DNA from: Thermoguttaceae bacterium
GTDB lineage: Bacteria; Planctomycetota; Planctomycetia; Pirellulales; Thermoguttaceae
Direction of reading: 5' to 3'
Assembly: GCA_017408405.1 (NCBI GenBank)
Contig: JAFQUP010000210.1
Location: 1 to 46,709 of the forward strand
Length of the DNA stretch: 46,709 bases
Position numbers and translations under genes: made by a program. Shown in pieces: positions 26,640-35,747 of this stretch. The notes beneath the pieces are model-generated. The model was not told where the DNA came from, did no database searches, and saw nothing but the letters and a program-made list of their open reading frames with translations. Every line of letters starts with the position of its first letter. Within the stretch, counting starts at the first letter, position 1.

Positions 26640-27962
26640 ATGCTGAAACGCAGAACTTTTTTAAAAACGCTAACGGCGGCTTCCGTTTCCCCTCTTGTCA
26701 TTCCTGGCGCGGTACTGGGCAAAGACGGGCAAATGCCGGCAAATGAAAGAATCACGATTGCTGTCTTCGGCGTTGGAAATCGCGGGCGTCACTCTCTTCA
26801 GGCAATGCGTCCTCTGCCGGATCATCAGGTCGTCGCGATCGCGGAAGCACGGCGTGACCGTGGAGAAGCCGCTTGCAAAATGGTCGAAGAATTCTATTCG
26901 GAACGTCTTGGCTCAGGTTCCTATTCCGGCTGCAAACTTTACGGTGATTTTCGTGACATTCTTACCCGTGACGACATTGACGCGGTTTGGGGAACGGTTT
27001 GCGATCACTGGCACGGCTGCCTCTACAGTCGAATCATTGAATCCGGAAAAGACCTTTACGGTGAAAAACCATTGACCCGCTGGGTCGGCCAAGGAGTCAA
27101 ACTCAAAAAAATGGTTCGACAATACGGAACAGTTTTTCAAGTCGGTACCCAGCAGAGAAGTGATCCAAAATTCCGTAAGGCCTGCTTCCTTGCCAGAAAT
27201 GGCTATTTAGGAAAAGTTACGGAAGTTCAGGTTGCGGCCCCCGGCGGAACTGCCATTCCAACAGTCCCCTCATGCCCCCCGCCTGAAGGTTTTGATTGGG
27301 ATATGTGGACTGGCCCCGCTCCACTTCATCCGTTTGACCCGCGCCGTGTCGAATGGCTTGGACTCTATATGATTGAGGACTATTGCGCCGGTTTCATTAC
27401 GAACTGGGGAGTTCACCATCTCGACATTGCCGGTTGGGGAATCCCGGAAATCTTTGAAAAGCCTTTTGACCTTGAAGGAACCGGCGTACTGCCGGATTCT
27501 GGCATGGCAGACACTTGGATCGCCTGGAAAATGAAAATGACGTACGATAGCGGTTTGGTCATGCACTTCACCAATACCGGAAATCCTTACGAACAGGGAT
27601 GCCGATTCATTGGCGATAAAGGCTGGGTCCACGTCAACAGGCGTGAAATCAAAGCAAGCGATCCAAATCTGCTCACGATTGAACCGAAAGACAGCGACGA
27701 TACGCTCCACGTCAGCCCGCCACATAGCGATCCGTACACAGCGCACACTGCCGATTTTTTCCGAAGTATGCGCACCAGAAAAGACCCAGTATCTCCCGTA
27801 GAACAAGGCCATTTCGCGACTACTCTCGGAAATATCTCCGACATCTGCCTTCGTCTTGGAGGCTCGAAACTGCGGTGGGATCCCCAAAATGACTGCTTTA
27901 TCGGAAATGATACCGCGAACGCGATGCTGACCCGCCCGGAACGCAGCCCATGGACCATGTGA
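26640..27962 (+). CDS. Tat-exported Gfo/Idh/MocA family oxidoreductase
   Basis: This 440-residue protein begins with a twin-arginine-type signal (LKRRTFLKTLTAASVSPLVI, residues 2-21). The NAD(P)-binding Rossmann domain starts at ITIAVFGVGNRGRHS, and the family lysine motif is LYGEKPLTRW near residues 139-148. The substrate domain has the canonical GFITNWGVHHLDIAGWG with intact His and Asp, unlike the small homologue at 1760. Such exported enzymes in Planctomycetes and Bacteroidetes carry tightly bound cofactor and oxidise or hydrolyse glycosides, for example via 3-keto intermediates. GGAGG precedes the ATG. The HEAT-repeat gene follows after 34 bases, so the two are likely co-transcribed. Confidence 0.9.
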   Translation: MLKRRTFLKTLTAASVSPLVIPGAVLGKDGQMPANERITIAVFGVGNRGRHSLQAMRPLPDHQVVAIAEARRDRGEAACKMVEEFYSERLGSGSYSGCKLYGDFRDILTRDDIDAVWGTVCDHWHGCLYSRIIESGKDLYGEKPLTRWVGQGVKLKKMVRQYGTVFQVGTQQRSDPKFRKACFLARNGYLGKVTEVQVAAPGGTAIPTVPSCPPPEGFDWDMWTGPAPLHPFDPRRVEWLGLYMIEDYCAGFITNWGVHHLDIAGWGIPEIFEKPFDLEGTGVLPDSGMADTWIAWKMKMTYDSGLVMHFTNTGNPYEQGCRFIGDKGWVHVNRREIKASDPNLLTIEPKDSDDTLHVSPPHSDPYTAHTADFFRSMRTRKDPVSPVEQGHFATTLGNISDICLRLGGSKLRWDPQNDCFIGNDTANAMLTRPERSPWTM

Positions 27963-27996
27963 CTGACCGAAACGATTCAAAACAGGAAACAATAAA

Positions 27997-29805
27997 ATGA
28001 AAAAATTATTCTTTTTAATCGCGATATTTTTTGTCATGCCGATTGCGGCAAATGATTGGGACACGACAGGAAAAGGAGGATCTGCCGGCAAACTTTCCCG
28101 TGAGCAAATCCAGACCGCATGGAATCTTTTTCCGGAATGGAAAGCCGGTCAGGACGCTGTGCATATGCGCACGATGGACTGGGTGGTCATCAATGCCATG
28201 AAAGACCCGGATTCACAGAAAGATATTGCCAGTCGTTTGGCGAAACTGCTTTCAGATCCTAAAACCAGCACGGACGCGAAAAAATTCATTTGTGCCAAAC
28301 TTTATCGAATTGGTACAGAAAATGAAATCGACGCGGTCATTCCTCTTTTGAAGGATCCTCAAACCATTGATGACGCGCGGCTTTTTCTTGAACGAATCCA
28401 TACGGAGTCCGCGGTCTTTGCCTTACGTAACGCCTTAAAAGAAGCGGATGATAGAGGAAAGATCGGGGTAATGAACTCTCTCTCACTCATTCAGGATGAA
28501 GCGGCTTTTGCCTCAATCGCGGAACTAACCCAAAGCCCGGATACTGAAACTGCGCGCGCCGCGTGGCGGGCTGTCGGAAACTACGCTTCTGAAAGTGCCG
28601 TCAACTTCCTGACCAACGCGCTGAAAACTGCCTCAACTCCTAATATCCAGCTTGAATCCGCGGCAGTCCGTACCGCAATCCTGCTCGAACAATCTGGAAA
28701 AAAAGCCGAGGCTGCCGCAATTTACGAACTTTTGGCTCAGGAAAACCGAACAAAAGCGGGACGCCTTGCGGGACTTCACGCTCTCTTTAAAAAAGAAATG
28801 CTCGCGGAATGGAGTTCCGCCTCTGATCCTCTGAAAAAACAAATTGCCAATGAAAACGATCCAAATCTCCAATACGCAGAGCCGGAAATTGCCGAAACAC
28901 CCGCTTCGCTGCTGGCAAAACTGAAAGCCAATCCGAATAAACCGGATCCAAAAGTCATTTCTGGCTTGATCGCCTTCAAATGCTACGATATGATTGATCC
29001 GCTGATTCAAATCGCTCGAAATCCCGATCCCGCAGTTTATCCCATCGCGATGGACGGCCTGCGCGGAATCTGTGATCCGGATAATTATGACCTGCCGCGC
29101 CTGACCGCTCTTTTTCTTGATCTCAAAGATTCAGCGGCAGCCGATATGTGCTCAAGGACGATTGCCGCCGTATGCGAAAAACAAAGTGGAACCGCGGGGC
29201 AAAAAATCGTCATGAACCTCTTTACCGCTCATAAAGATAAAGATTCCGAAGAGTTTCGTGCCAAAGTACTCCCTTTAATTGGGCGTTTCGGAACATCCGA
29301 TGCGTACGCGATGATTCAAAAAGCGAAAGCCGAAAAATCGTCAGTTCTTCAAAATGCCGCGGACAGAGCAATCTGTAACTGGCCAAACTCGGCATACGCT
29401 GATGAAATCTGGCAATTGGCCAATCATTCTCAGGACGCTGAAACTCGCCGCCTTGCCTTACGCGCGTTTATCCGTGTCGTTTCTATCCCAGGCGGAATGT
29501 CTGGGGACGCGAAACTTGAAAAAATCCAGGACGCCTTTGCCGTCGCTTCCGCCGCGGAAAAGAAACTGGCGGTATCCCGTACCTCCGCGATCCGCACCAC
29601 TCGTGCGGTCGCCTGGCTGGCCTCACTGCTGGACGATTCAACTGTTGGGCAGGAAGCGTGCGCAAGTATCGTGGAATTGGCACACCATCGTTTCCTTCGA
29701 CAGCCAAACAAAGCTTTCTTTGAACCAATCCTGCTGAAAGTAGAAGCTGTCTCGCGCAACACGAAAACCCGCGAACTTGCGGCTAAAGCAAGAATGGGAA
29801 TGTGA
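27997..29805 (+). CDS. Secreted HEAT-repeat protein
   Basis: The 602-residue protein has a short signal peptide (KKLFFLIAIFFVMPIAA) and then almost entirely helical repeats of about 30-40 residues. Examples are DAVIPLLKDPQTIDDARLFL, AVFALRNALKEADDRGKIG, AAFASIAELTQSPDTETARA and SAVNFLTNALKTASTPNIQL, which match HEAT or PBS-lyase-like repeats. The superhelix should serve as a scaffold or binding partner; no catalytic residues are apparent. AGGAAAC precedes the ATG, 34 bases after the oxidoreductase stop. Pairs of HEAT proteins with exported Gfo/Idh/MocA enzymes suggest a periplasmic complex, which is inferred from context. Confidence 0.82.
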   Translation: MKKLFFLIAIFFVMPIAANDWDTTGKGGSAGKLSREQIQTAWNLFPEWKAGQDAVHMRTMDWVVINAMKDPDSQKDIASRLAKLLSDPKTSTDAKKFICAKLYRIGTENEIDAVIPLLKDPQTIDDARLFLERIHTESAVFALRNALKEADDRGKIGVMNSLSLIQDEAAFASIAELTQSPDTETARAAWRAVGNYASESAVNFLTNALKTASTPNIQLESAAVRTAILLEQSGKKAEAAAIYELLAQENRTKAGRLAGLHALFKKEMLAEWSSASDPLKKQIANENDPNLQYAEPEIAETPASLLAKLKANPNKPDPKVISGLIAFKCYDMIDPLIQIARNPDPAVYPIAMDGLRGICDPDNYDLPRLTALFLDLKDSAAADMCSRTIAAVCEKQSGTAGQKIVMNLFTAHKDKDSEEFRAKVLPLIGRFGTSDAYAMIQKAKAEKSSVLQNAADRAICNWPNSAYADEIWQLANHSQDAETRRLALRAFIRVVSIPGGMSGDAKLEKIQDAFAVASAAEKKLAVSRTSAIRTTRAVAWLASLLDDSTVGQEACASIVELAHHRFLRQPNKAFFEPILLKVEAVSRNTKTRELAAKARMGM

Positions 29806-29822
29806 CGGCCTGTTTCACTACT

Positions 29823-29854
29823 TTTCCTCCGTAAAACTATTTACGCGGAGGAAA
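29823..29854 (+). terminator. Hairpin after the HEAT-repeat gene
   Basis: TTTCCTCCGTAAA (29823-29835) pairs with TTTACGCGGAGGAAA (29840-29854), with a two-base bulge and a four-base loop. It follows the stop codon by 17 bases. There is no strong T tract. Confidence 0.5.
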
Positions 29855-29971
29855 CTCAAGGAAAGGTTCGGAAAGAATTCTTTTTCTCCAAAGGAGCTCC
29901 TGCTCTCAACGTCAATTAACTCACTCCGTCACTAATCATTACCCTCCATCCATTCAGACAAGGAAGAACAC

Positions 29972-32212
29972 ATGAAACACTTCCCTACCCTCGCACTGTT
30001 CATCATACTGCTTTTTTTAAGCGGTATCCCAACTCTGGCAAGAGAAATCGATACGGCAATCGCGGCCTATTCCTATCGGCAGTTTTCCTTTTTTGAAACC
30101 ATTGACAAAGTCGCTGAGCTTGGAGTCCGAAATCTCTACGGATTCAATTTTCAAACAGTTGGCGGCGGCATCGAAGGCAAACTTGACCCGGCGGCACTTT
30201 CCGACGCGGAACTGGAAAAGATTCGTCTAAAACTGACCGAAAAGAAAATCAGTCTCATCGCTCTTTATTACGGAAGTTTTCCAGAGGACGAAGCAGCATG
30301 CCGCAAAATTTTCGAGCGTTCCAAATCCCTCGGAATCCAAACGTTCGTAAGTGAACCAGATCCGAAACTGCTCCCAATGCTTGACCGTATCGCTGGTGAA
30401 TTCGGAATGAAAATCGGACTTCACGGACACGATCGTCAAAGTTCCCCCAACACGTGGCATCCGCTCCTGGTTGCGGATAAATGCCGAAATTTGAAAAATA
30501 TCGCGGCATTCAACGATACTGGACATTGGATTCGTTCCGGCCTGGATCCTACCGACGGAATTGAGATACTCGGAAAATTCACTATCGGTTTTGACCTTCA
30601 CGACCTGAACGCGGAAGGAAAAGACGTACCGCTGGGAACAGGCGTGGGAAACATCGGCCGTATGCTCCGCGCGCTTAAACGTATCCCTGGTCCCCCGGTA
30701 CTCATCGGAATCGAATATAATTCGAATCCGCAGGATCCAACGGCGGACATCAAACAGTGTCTTGAATTTCTGAAAGATCCAAAACCCAACACCTCCTTAA
30801 ACAAATTTTCTGACGGTTTCTATGCTGGAGCCGTTTCGGTAGATATTCTGCCGCCCAAACCGGTCCACCTCTCCGGTCAATTTTCACTCCGCGTTTCCCA
30901 AGGGGCAAAGACTTCAATCTCCGCCAATATCCTGGCTTTGACTTCCGTTAAAAACGGCCAGACGGTTCCGGTGATCCTCATCAGCATGGACACGGTCGTT
31001 ATTCGGGAACAATTCAACATTCCATTCAGGCAGGCCCTAAAAGAAAAAATCCCGGAAATTCCAACTGAAAACGTCATCATTTGCGCGACTCATACCCACT
31101 CTGCCCCGCATTTGGGGCAAGACCGTCCGGACCTTCCAAAAGACGGAAGCGTCATGACGAGTAAGGAGTACATTAAATTCGCGATTGACCGTATTGTTCC
31201 CGGCATTCGTCAGGCGATGGAAAAACAGGTTCCGGCAAAATTCGGCTTTGGACTCGGTTTCGTAAATATCGCGTATAATCGGCGCGCGGTTTACGCGGAT
31301 GGATCTGCCGTAATGTACGGGAAAACAGATCGCCCAGATTTTCGTTCCCTCGAAGGCATGACCGATAATGACCTCGATATGTTTTGTGTCTGGAACCAAA
31401 AGGACGAATTAATCGCCATGCTTCTGACTATCGCCTGCCCTTCCCAGGAAAACGAAAACTCACTTACCCTTGATGGAGATTTTTGGGCCAGAACTCGCGA
31501 ATCTTTAACCAAAAAATACGGAAAAGATACCGTCATACTCGGAATGTGCGGGGCAGCGGGTGATCAATCTCCCCACATTCGCTATCGTGCCGCCGCGGAA
31601 CAGAGAATGACTGCTCTCCGAAATCTTTCCAGAGCGGATGAACTGGCCCGAAGAATCACCTGTGCCGTTGACGACATCTATGACGTGGTCGCCTCTGAAA
31701 AATCAGACAATCCGCTCATGAAATACGAATATCTCGAAGTTGATCTTCCTCAACGGATTCCAACCAAAGCCGAATATGATGACGCGATCGCGAATGCCGA
31801 ACGACTCCAGTCAAACTATGAAAAAACCGGAAACACCGCTTCACTCGGAATGCTCGGCTGGCACAAAAGAATTATTACGCGCTACGAAAACCTGAAGCTC
31901 AATCCCAAACCAACTTATCCAACAAGTATTTCAGTGCTTCGTATCGGCGACATTGCCCTCTGCACAAATCAATTTGAGCTTTATTCCGACTATGGAGTTC
32001 AAATGAAAGCCCGCTCAAAAGCCGCGCAGACGTTCGTTATCCAGCTCGCTTCCGGAGCACCGGACAGCGGAACATATCTCCCAACCGCCCATGCCGTCAA
32101 AGGCGGCGGGTATGGCGCCGTCATCCAGTCAAACAGCGTAGGCCCCGAAGGCGGTTTGATCCTGACAGAAGAAACTGTCAAAGCCATTGAACGCCTTTTC
32201 AGCGAAAAATAA
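29972..32212 (+). CDS. Fusion of xylose isomerase-like TIM barrel and neutral ceramidase-like domain
   Basis: This 746-residue exported protein (signal at residues 3-23) has two domains. Residues 25-270 form a sugar phosphate isomerase/epimerase-like TIM barrel: AAYSYRQFSF, LIALYYG, MKIGLHGHDRQ, AAFNDTGHW, IGFDLHDLN and VLIGIEYNSNP with metal-type His, Asp and Glu. Residues 281-746 match the neutral/alkaline non-lysosomal ceramidase family (PF04734-like): CATHTHSAPH (371-380) carries the zinc-type histidines, and CGAAGDQSPHIRY follows. The second domain is closely related over its whole length to the next gene. AAGGAAGA precedes the ATG. Ceramidases cleave amide bonds of ceramide, but many bacterial homologues are untested, so lipid or sugar-amide hydrolysis is only a possibility. 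Confidence 0.85.
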   Translation: MKHFPTLALFIILLFLSGIPTLAREIDTAIAAYSYRQFSFFETIDKVAELGVRNLYGFNFQTVGGGIEGKLDPAALSDAELEKIRLKLTEKKISLIALYYGSFPEDEAACRKIFERSKSLGIQTFVSEPDPKLLPMLDRIAGEFGMKIGLHGHDRQSSPNTWHPLLVADKCRNLKNIAAFNDTGHWIRSGLDPTDGIEILGKFTIGFDLHDLNAEGKDVPLGTGVGNIGRMLRALKRIPGPPVLIGIEYNSNPQDPTADIKQCLEFLKDPKPNTSLNKFSDGFYAGAVSVDILPPKPVHLSGQFSLRVSQGAKTSISANILALTSVKNGQTVPVILISMDTVVIREQFNIPFRQALKEKIPEIPTENVIICATHTHSAPHLGQDRPDLPKDGSVMTSKEYIKFAIDRIVPGIRQAMEKQVPAKFGFGLGFVNIAYNRRAVYADGSAVMYGKTDRPDFRSLEGMTDNDLDMFCVWNQKDELIAMLLTIACPSQENENSLTLDGDFWARTRESLTKKYGKDTVILGMCGAAGDQSPHIRYRAAAEQRMTALRNLSRADELARRITCAVDDIYDVVASEKSDNPLMKYEYLEVDLPQRIPTKAEYDDAIANAERLQSNYEKTGNTASLGMLGWHKRIITRYENLKLNPKPTYPTSISVLRIGDIALCTNQFELYSDYGVQMKARSKAAQTFVIQLASGAPDSGTYLPTAHAVKGGGYGAVIQSNSVGPEGGLILTEETVKAIERLFSEK

Positions 32213-32435
32213 TCCTGAGAAAACAGCTGCCTTTCGGCACTTCGAAAATTTTCACCCCTAAACCATACCAAAGCAAATCCATACCTGGATTAAATAAGGA
32301 ATACCCTTAATTAAACCTCTTTCCACACTGCATTTCCCTTCCCCAAACGGTTTGCCAATAAGAAAAATGAAACCCTTTTGTCAAAAATCAGGTTTGTGGA
32401 AGTCAAATGAAATTTTTCCCAATAGGACCCCCAAA

Positions 32436-33935
32436 ATGAATAAAATTATTGCTCCCATTTTCATTCCTGTTATCCTGATGCTCACCGCCATTCTCAGCGC
32501 GGCACAGGATACTTCCGCGAAACAAGAGGCGGCCGCGGACGGTTTTTACGCCAGCGCGGTTTCCATTGACATCACGCCGGAACGGCCGGTCACACTTTCC
32601 GGCCAGTTCTACACCCGAATTTCCAAAGGGGCCAACACTCCGATCACCGCGAATGTTCTGGTCCTGAATTCAATCCGAAACGGCCGCTCAACTCCCGCTG
32701 TCCTCATCAGTATTGATGTCGTCTCTATTCGCGAGCCATTCAATATCACGTTTCGTGAAGCTCTCAAAACCCAATTCCCGGAAATCCCCTCCGAAAACAT
32801 CATTCTTTGCGCCACCCATACTCATGCCGGGCCTAACGTAGGAAACGATCCCGGTGATTTACCGAACGACGCGGACCTCATGCGGGGCCGCGAATACGGC
32901 CAATTCGTCATCGAAAAACTAATTCCCGCCATTCGTCAGGCATGGAAAAATCAGGTTCCCGCCAAATACGGCTATGGACTTGGTTTCGTAAACGTCGCGT
33001 ATAATCGGCGGGCTATTTACGCGGATGGATCTGCCGTAATGTACGGCAAAACCAATCGCTCCGATTTCCGGGGCCTTGAAGGAATGACCGATAACGATTT
33101 GAATACGCTCTGTATTTGGGACAAAAACGACAAACTTCTTTCCATGGTCCTGAATATCGCGTGCCCATCACAGGAAAATGAACACCTCCTCTTCCTTGAC
33201 GCGGATTTTTGGGGAAGAGCGCGTTCACGTCTGAACGAAAAATACGGTCAGGACGTCGTCATTCTGGGACTCTGCGGAGCCGCGGGAGATCAGTCCCCCC
33301 ATATTCGCTATCGAAATGAGGCTGAAGACAGAATGAACCGTTTGCGTAATCTCTCCCGCGTCGAAGAGCTTGGGCGAAGAATCGCGAACGCGGTTGATGA
33401 TATCTATGAAGTAATCAACTCCGACAAAAAAGAAAACCCGGTCATGGCCTTTGAGTATCTTCCTCTTGACCTTCCCCAGCGAAAAATTACCGAAAAAGAA
33501 TATCAAACAGCAATTTCTGAATCAAAACGTCTTGACGCGGAATACGAAAAAACCAAAAACTCCTCCGCGTACGGCCAGGCCAACTGGCACCGCCGAACGA
33601 TTAAACGTTACGAATACGCGAAAGAAAATCCCAATCCAACCTATCCAACCAGCATCTGCGTCCTGCGGCTCGGTGAAATTGTCCTCTGCACGAACCAGTT
33701 TGAACTCTATACCGACTTCGGAATTCAAATCAAGGCACGTTCAAAGGCCAAACAGACTTTCGTCGTCCAGCTTGCCTCCGGACGCCCGGCATGTGGAACC
33801 TATTTGCCAACAGCGTTTGCTGTTCAGGGAGGCGGATACGGCGCGGTTCCCGCTTCAAATATGGTGGGACCTGAAGGAGGGCTAATCCTGGTTGAAGAAA
33901 CCCTCAAAGTGATTGATAAACTTTTTGAGGAATAA
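32436..33935 (+). CDS. Secreted neutral/alkaline ceramidase-like protein
   Basis: The 499-residue protein starts at ATG 32436, with AGGAC eight bases upstream and a signal peptide (IIAPIFIPVILMLTAILSAAQ). The frame also opens at 32352, but that leader lacks a signal pattern. Zinc-type histidines are in CATHTHAGPN (residues 125-134), and CGAAGDQSPHIRY and GLGFVNVAYNRRAIYADG are shared with the C-terminal domain of the preceding gene. The two align end to end without large gaps, so they arose by tandem duplication, with the TIM barrel gained by one or lost by the other. A perfect 17-pair hairpin follows. Probable periplasmic amidase of the ceramidase family; substrate unproven. Confidence 0.87.
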   Translation: MNKIIAPIFIPVILMLTAILSAAQDTSAKQEAAADGFYASAVSIDITPERPVTLSGQFYTRISKGANTPITANVLVLNSIRNGRSTPAVLISIDVVSIREPFNITFREALKTQFPEIPSENIILCATHTHAGPNVGNDPGDLPNDADLMRGREYGQFVIEKLIPAIRQAWKNQVPAKYGYGLGFVNVAYNRRAIYADGSAVMYGKTNRSDFRGLEGMTDNDLNTLCIWDKNDKLLSMVLNIACPSQENEHLLFLDADFWGRARSRLNEKYGQDVVILGLCGAAGDQSPHIRYRNEAEDRMNRLRNLSRVEELGRRIANAVDDIYEVINSDKKENPVMAFEYLPLDLPQRKITEKEYQTAISESKRLDAEYEKTKNSSAYGQANWHRRTIKRYEYAKENPNPTYPTSICVLRLGEIVLCTNQFELYTDFGIQIKARSKAKQTFVVQLASGRPACGTYLPTAFAVQGGGYGAVPASNMVGPEGGLILVEETLKVIDKLFEE

Positions 33936-33972
33936 GAAACCCTATTCTTTCACCCCTTGAAGCATAACCTCC

Positions 33973-34012
33973 GGGAAAATCATTATCTCACTCTGGAGAT
34001 AATGATTTTCCC
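33973..34012. terminator. Perfect 17-pair bidirectional terminator
   Basis: GGGAAAATCATTATCTC (33973-33989) pairs perfectly with GAGATAATGATTTTCCC (33996-34012) around a six-base loop. It lies between the convergent ceramidase-like and prenyltransferase-like genes. ATTTTCCC on either side provides modest T tracts in both directions. Confidence 0.75.
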
Positions 34013-34060
34013 CAATGAGCGGCTGAAAATAAATCAATCCGCAAGAACGTTCCGCTTCTC

Positions 34061-35242
34061 TTAACGGCAATTTCCCAAAATCATCAGCGCGTATCCAGTC
34101 ACCAATACCGGGCTGTTTTCCATCCAGCGACGATTCGAGTTAACCCAGGAACCATCTTCCTGCTGCCGTTCAATCAGTTGCGCGGTAATCTCCGCTCTCC
34201 AGTCATGCTCTGTCCCATTCGCGTCCCGAAAGGTATCAACGCCGTACGCCAAGAGTGCTTTCGTCATCGCGATATAGTAATAGAAAAGCCCGGCATCACC
34301 CTGCCCTGGATTTTCAGTCACCGAGTATCGATTGGCAAGCCACTCCAAAGCCGTTTGAACCCTCTTGTCTTCCTTGGTTAAACCAGCGTAAATAAGACTT
34401 TTAAATCCGGTATACGTCATTGATCCATAGGTACTGAGAGATTCTTTTGAACGCCCCATTGGAGAAGCGGACGATTTTGGATCCTGTGATTCAATCACAT
34501 AAACAAATCCTCCGTCTCCATCCTTGGCAAACGGCAATGCGTTATGCTCCGATTCCAGCCCCTGACATCGCGACACAAAAACAACCGCTTTTTTCACTGC
34601 CTCATCATCAGGCCCTGCCCCAAGCTCATGAAGAGCATCCAGCATGAATCCAGTATTGGAAAGGTCGGGGCGTGACATTCGGCCTCCATATCCGGCTCCG
34701 CCGTATTTAATGTCCGCAGAATCCAGTCCCTCTGACTCATCCCATTGATACTTTCGAAGATAACGTTCGGCAAATTTCAGAATTTCATCCAAATCGTCGC
34801 GCCCCGCTTTCCTGGCTTTGGCCAGAGCAACGATGCCGATACTCGTCTCGTAGTTGCCAAATCCCATATTAGGATTAACGATCGCCCCATCCGGCTGCGC
34901 CTGAGACTTAAGATAGTCAATTGCTTTGGAAAGCATCGGGTCGTCAATTGGCAAATTGTTCCCCAACATCCCAAGAATAGCGATACTGGTCAGTCCCGTC
35001 CCCATCTGACTGCTGAAAGAACCGTCTTCCGCCTGAACAGTTCGGAGATACTCGATTCCCTGAGCCGCAGCTTTATCGAGCGCGGCAAGATCCACTTTCG
35101 ATGAAACAGAAAGCGCTGACGACTCACTGATCGATGCCGAAACCGTCGGCTGAGCGGAAGACACTCTTTCCTGCCCGAACAAAGCGCAGGAAGCAAACCC
35201 CGCGGTTAAAAAAGCGGTACCAAAAATTCTGAAACGCTTCAT
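34061..35242 (-). CDS. Secreted prenyltransferase/squalene oxidase repeat protein
   Basis: This 393-residue exported protein has a signal peptide (hydrophobic residues 7-22, cleavage near ALFG/QE). Repeats of the alpha/alpha toroid fold follow: GIEYLRTVQAEDGSFSSQMGTG..TSIAILGML, AIDYLKSQAQPDGAI..NYETSIGIVALAKA, AVVFVSRCQG and QLIERQQEDGSW. The QxxDGSW/F pattern marks the squalene cyclase and prenyltransferase repeat family (PF00432/PF13243). No DxDD or DxDTT cyclase motif is seen, so enzymatic terpene chemistry is unlikely; related planctomycetal proteins have no known function. AAAGGAG lies six bases before the ATG. Confidence 0.82.
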   Translation of the reverse strand: MKRFRIFGTAFLTAGFASCALFGQERVSSAQPTVSASISESSALSVSSKVDLAALDKAAAQGIEYLRTVQAEDGSFSSQMGTGLTSIAILGMLGNNLPIDDPMLSKAIDYLKSQAQPDGAIVNPNMGFGNYETSIGIVALAKARKAGRDDLDEILKFAERYLRKYQWDESEGLDSADIKYGGAGYGGRMSRPDLSNTGFMLDALHELGAGPDDEAVKKAVVFVSRCQGLESEHNALPFAKDGDGGFVYVIESQDPKSSASPMGRSKESLSTYGSMTYTGFKSLIYAGLTKEDKRVQTALEWLANRYSVTENPGQGDAGLFYYYIAMTKALLAYGVDTFRDANGTEHDWRAEITAQLIERQQEDGSWVNSNRRWMENSPVLVTGYALMILGNCR

Positions 35243-35747
35243 GAGATCTCCTTTAGAATAAATAAAAACTGAAAATCTGCTGAATCATATCGAAGAAGGC
35301 TAATTTTAAGGCCACACGTCTCTCAAAAGTTTCTTTCTCCCCCAATAATTATTCCGTTCAATGTTGAGGCTCGGATTTTATCCGCGCTCATTTCCAATCG
35401 TAAGTTCAAATCTGTCAGTAAATCTGATTTCATGACAAAAACGATTTTCAAAAAATCCACTGGAATAGGCGGTGAAAAAACTTTTAGCCGTCCCTAATTC
35501 AATACAAAATTTATTTTAACCACCCAAAATAAAAAAATCAAGGGGATTTACAGAAAGGAGATCAAAAAAACAGATAAAATTTCAGAAAAATCTTCCTGTT
35601 TCCAGAAAATTTAACGTTTTCCGAAAACGAAACACTTGATTTTCATCTCAGAACGTGATATAATTAGTGAATCGTAGTGTCTGAATGGGTTTTCCAATAA
35701 AATCCGATTCATCGCCCCAATCACTCCCATTTACCCGCAGGAATTCC
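35243..35747. other. Divergent intergenic region before the DUF58 gene
   Basis: About 500 AT-rich bases between the prenyltransferase-like start (minus) and the DUF58 start (plus). The plus-strand promoter is at 35636-35664. A TAAAATTAG on the minus strand near 35308-35300 could be a -10 box, but no matching -35 is seen. An AAGGAG near 35557 is not followed by a reading frame. No gene is recognisable. Confidence 0.5.
35636..35664 (+). promoter_or_regulatory. Putative promoter for the DUF58/VWA cluster
   Basis: TTGATT (35636-35641) and TATAAT (35659-35664) are 17 bases apart. The -10 continues as TATAATTAGTG. Transcription would start near 35671, about 77 bases before the ATG at 35748. Confidence 0.65.

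Noticed and set aside
27270..28091. 273-codon open frame on the minus strand
   Set aside because: It overlaps the oxidoreductase and the start of the HEAT gene antisense, shows no domain, and the plus-strand genes are clear.
34061..35242. Terpene or squalene cyclase
   Set aside because: The toroid repeats fit the family, but no DxDD or equivalent cyclase motif is seen and the protein is exported, so an enzymatic call is not justified.
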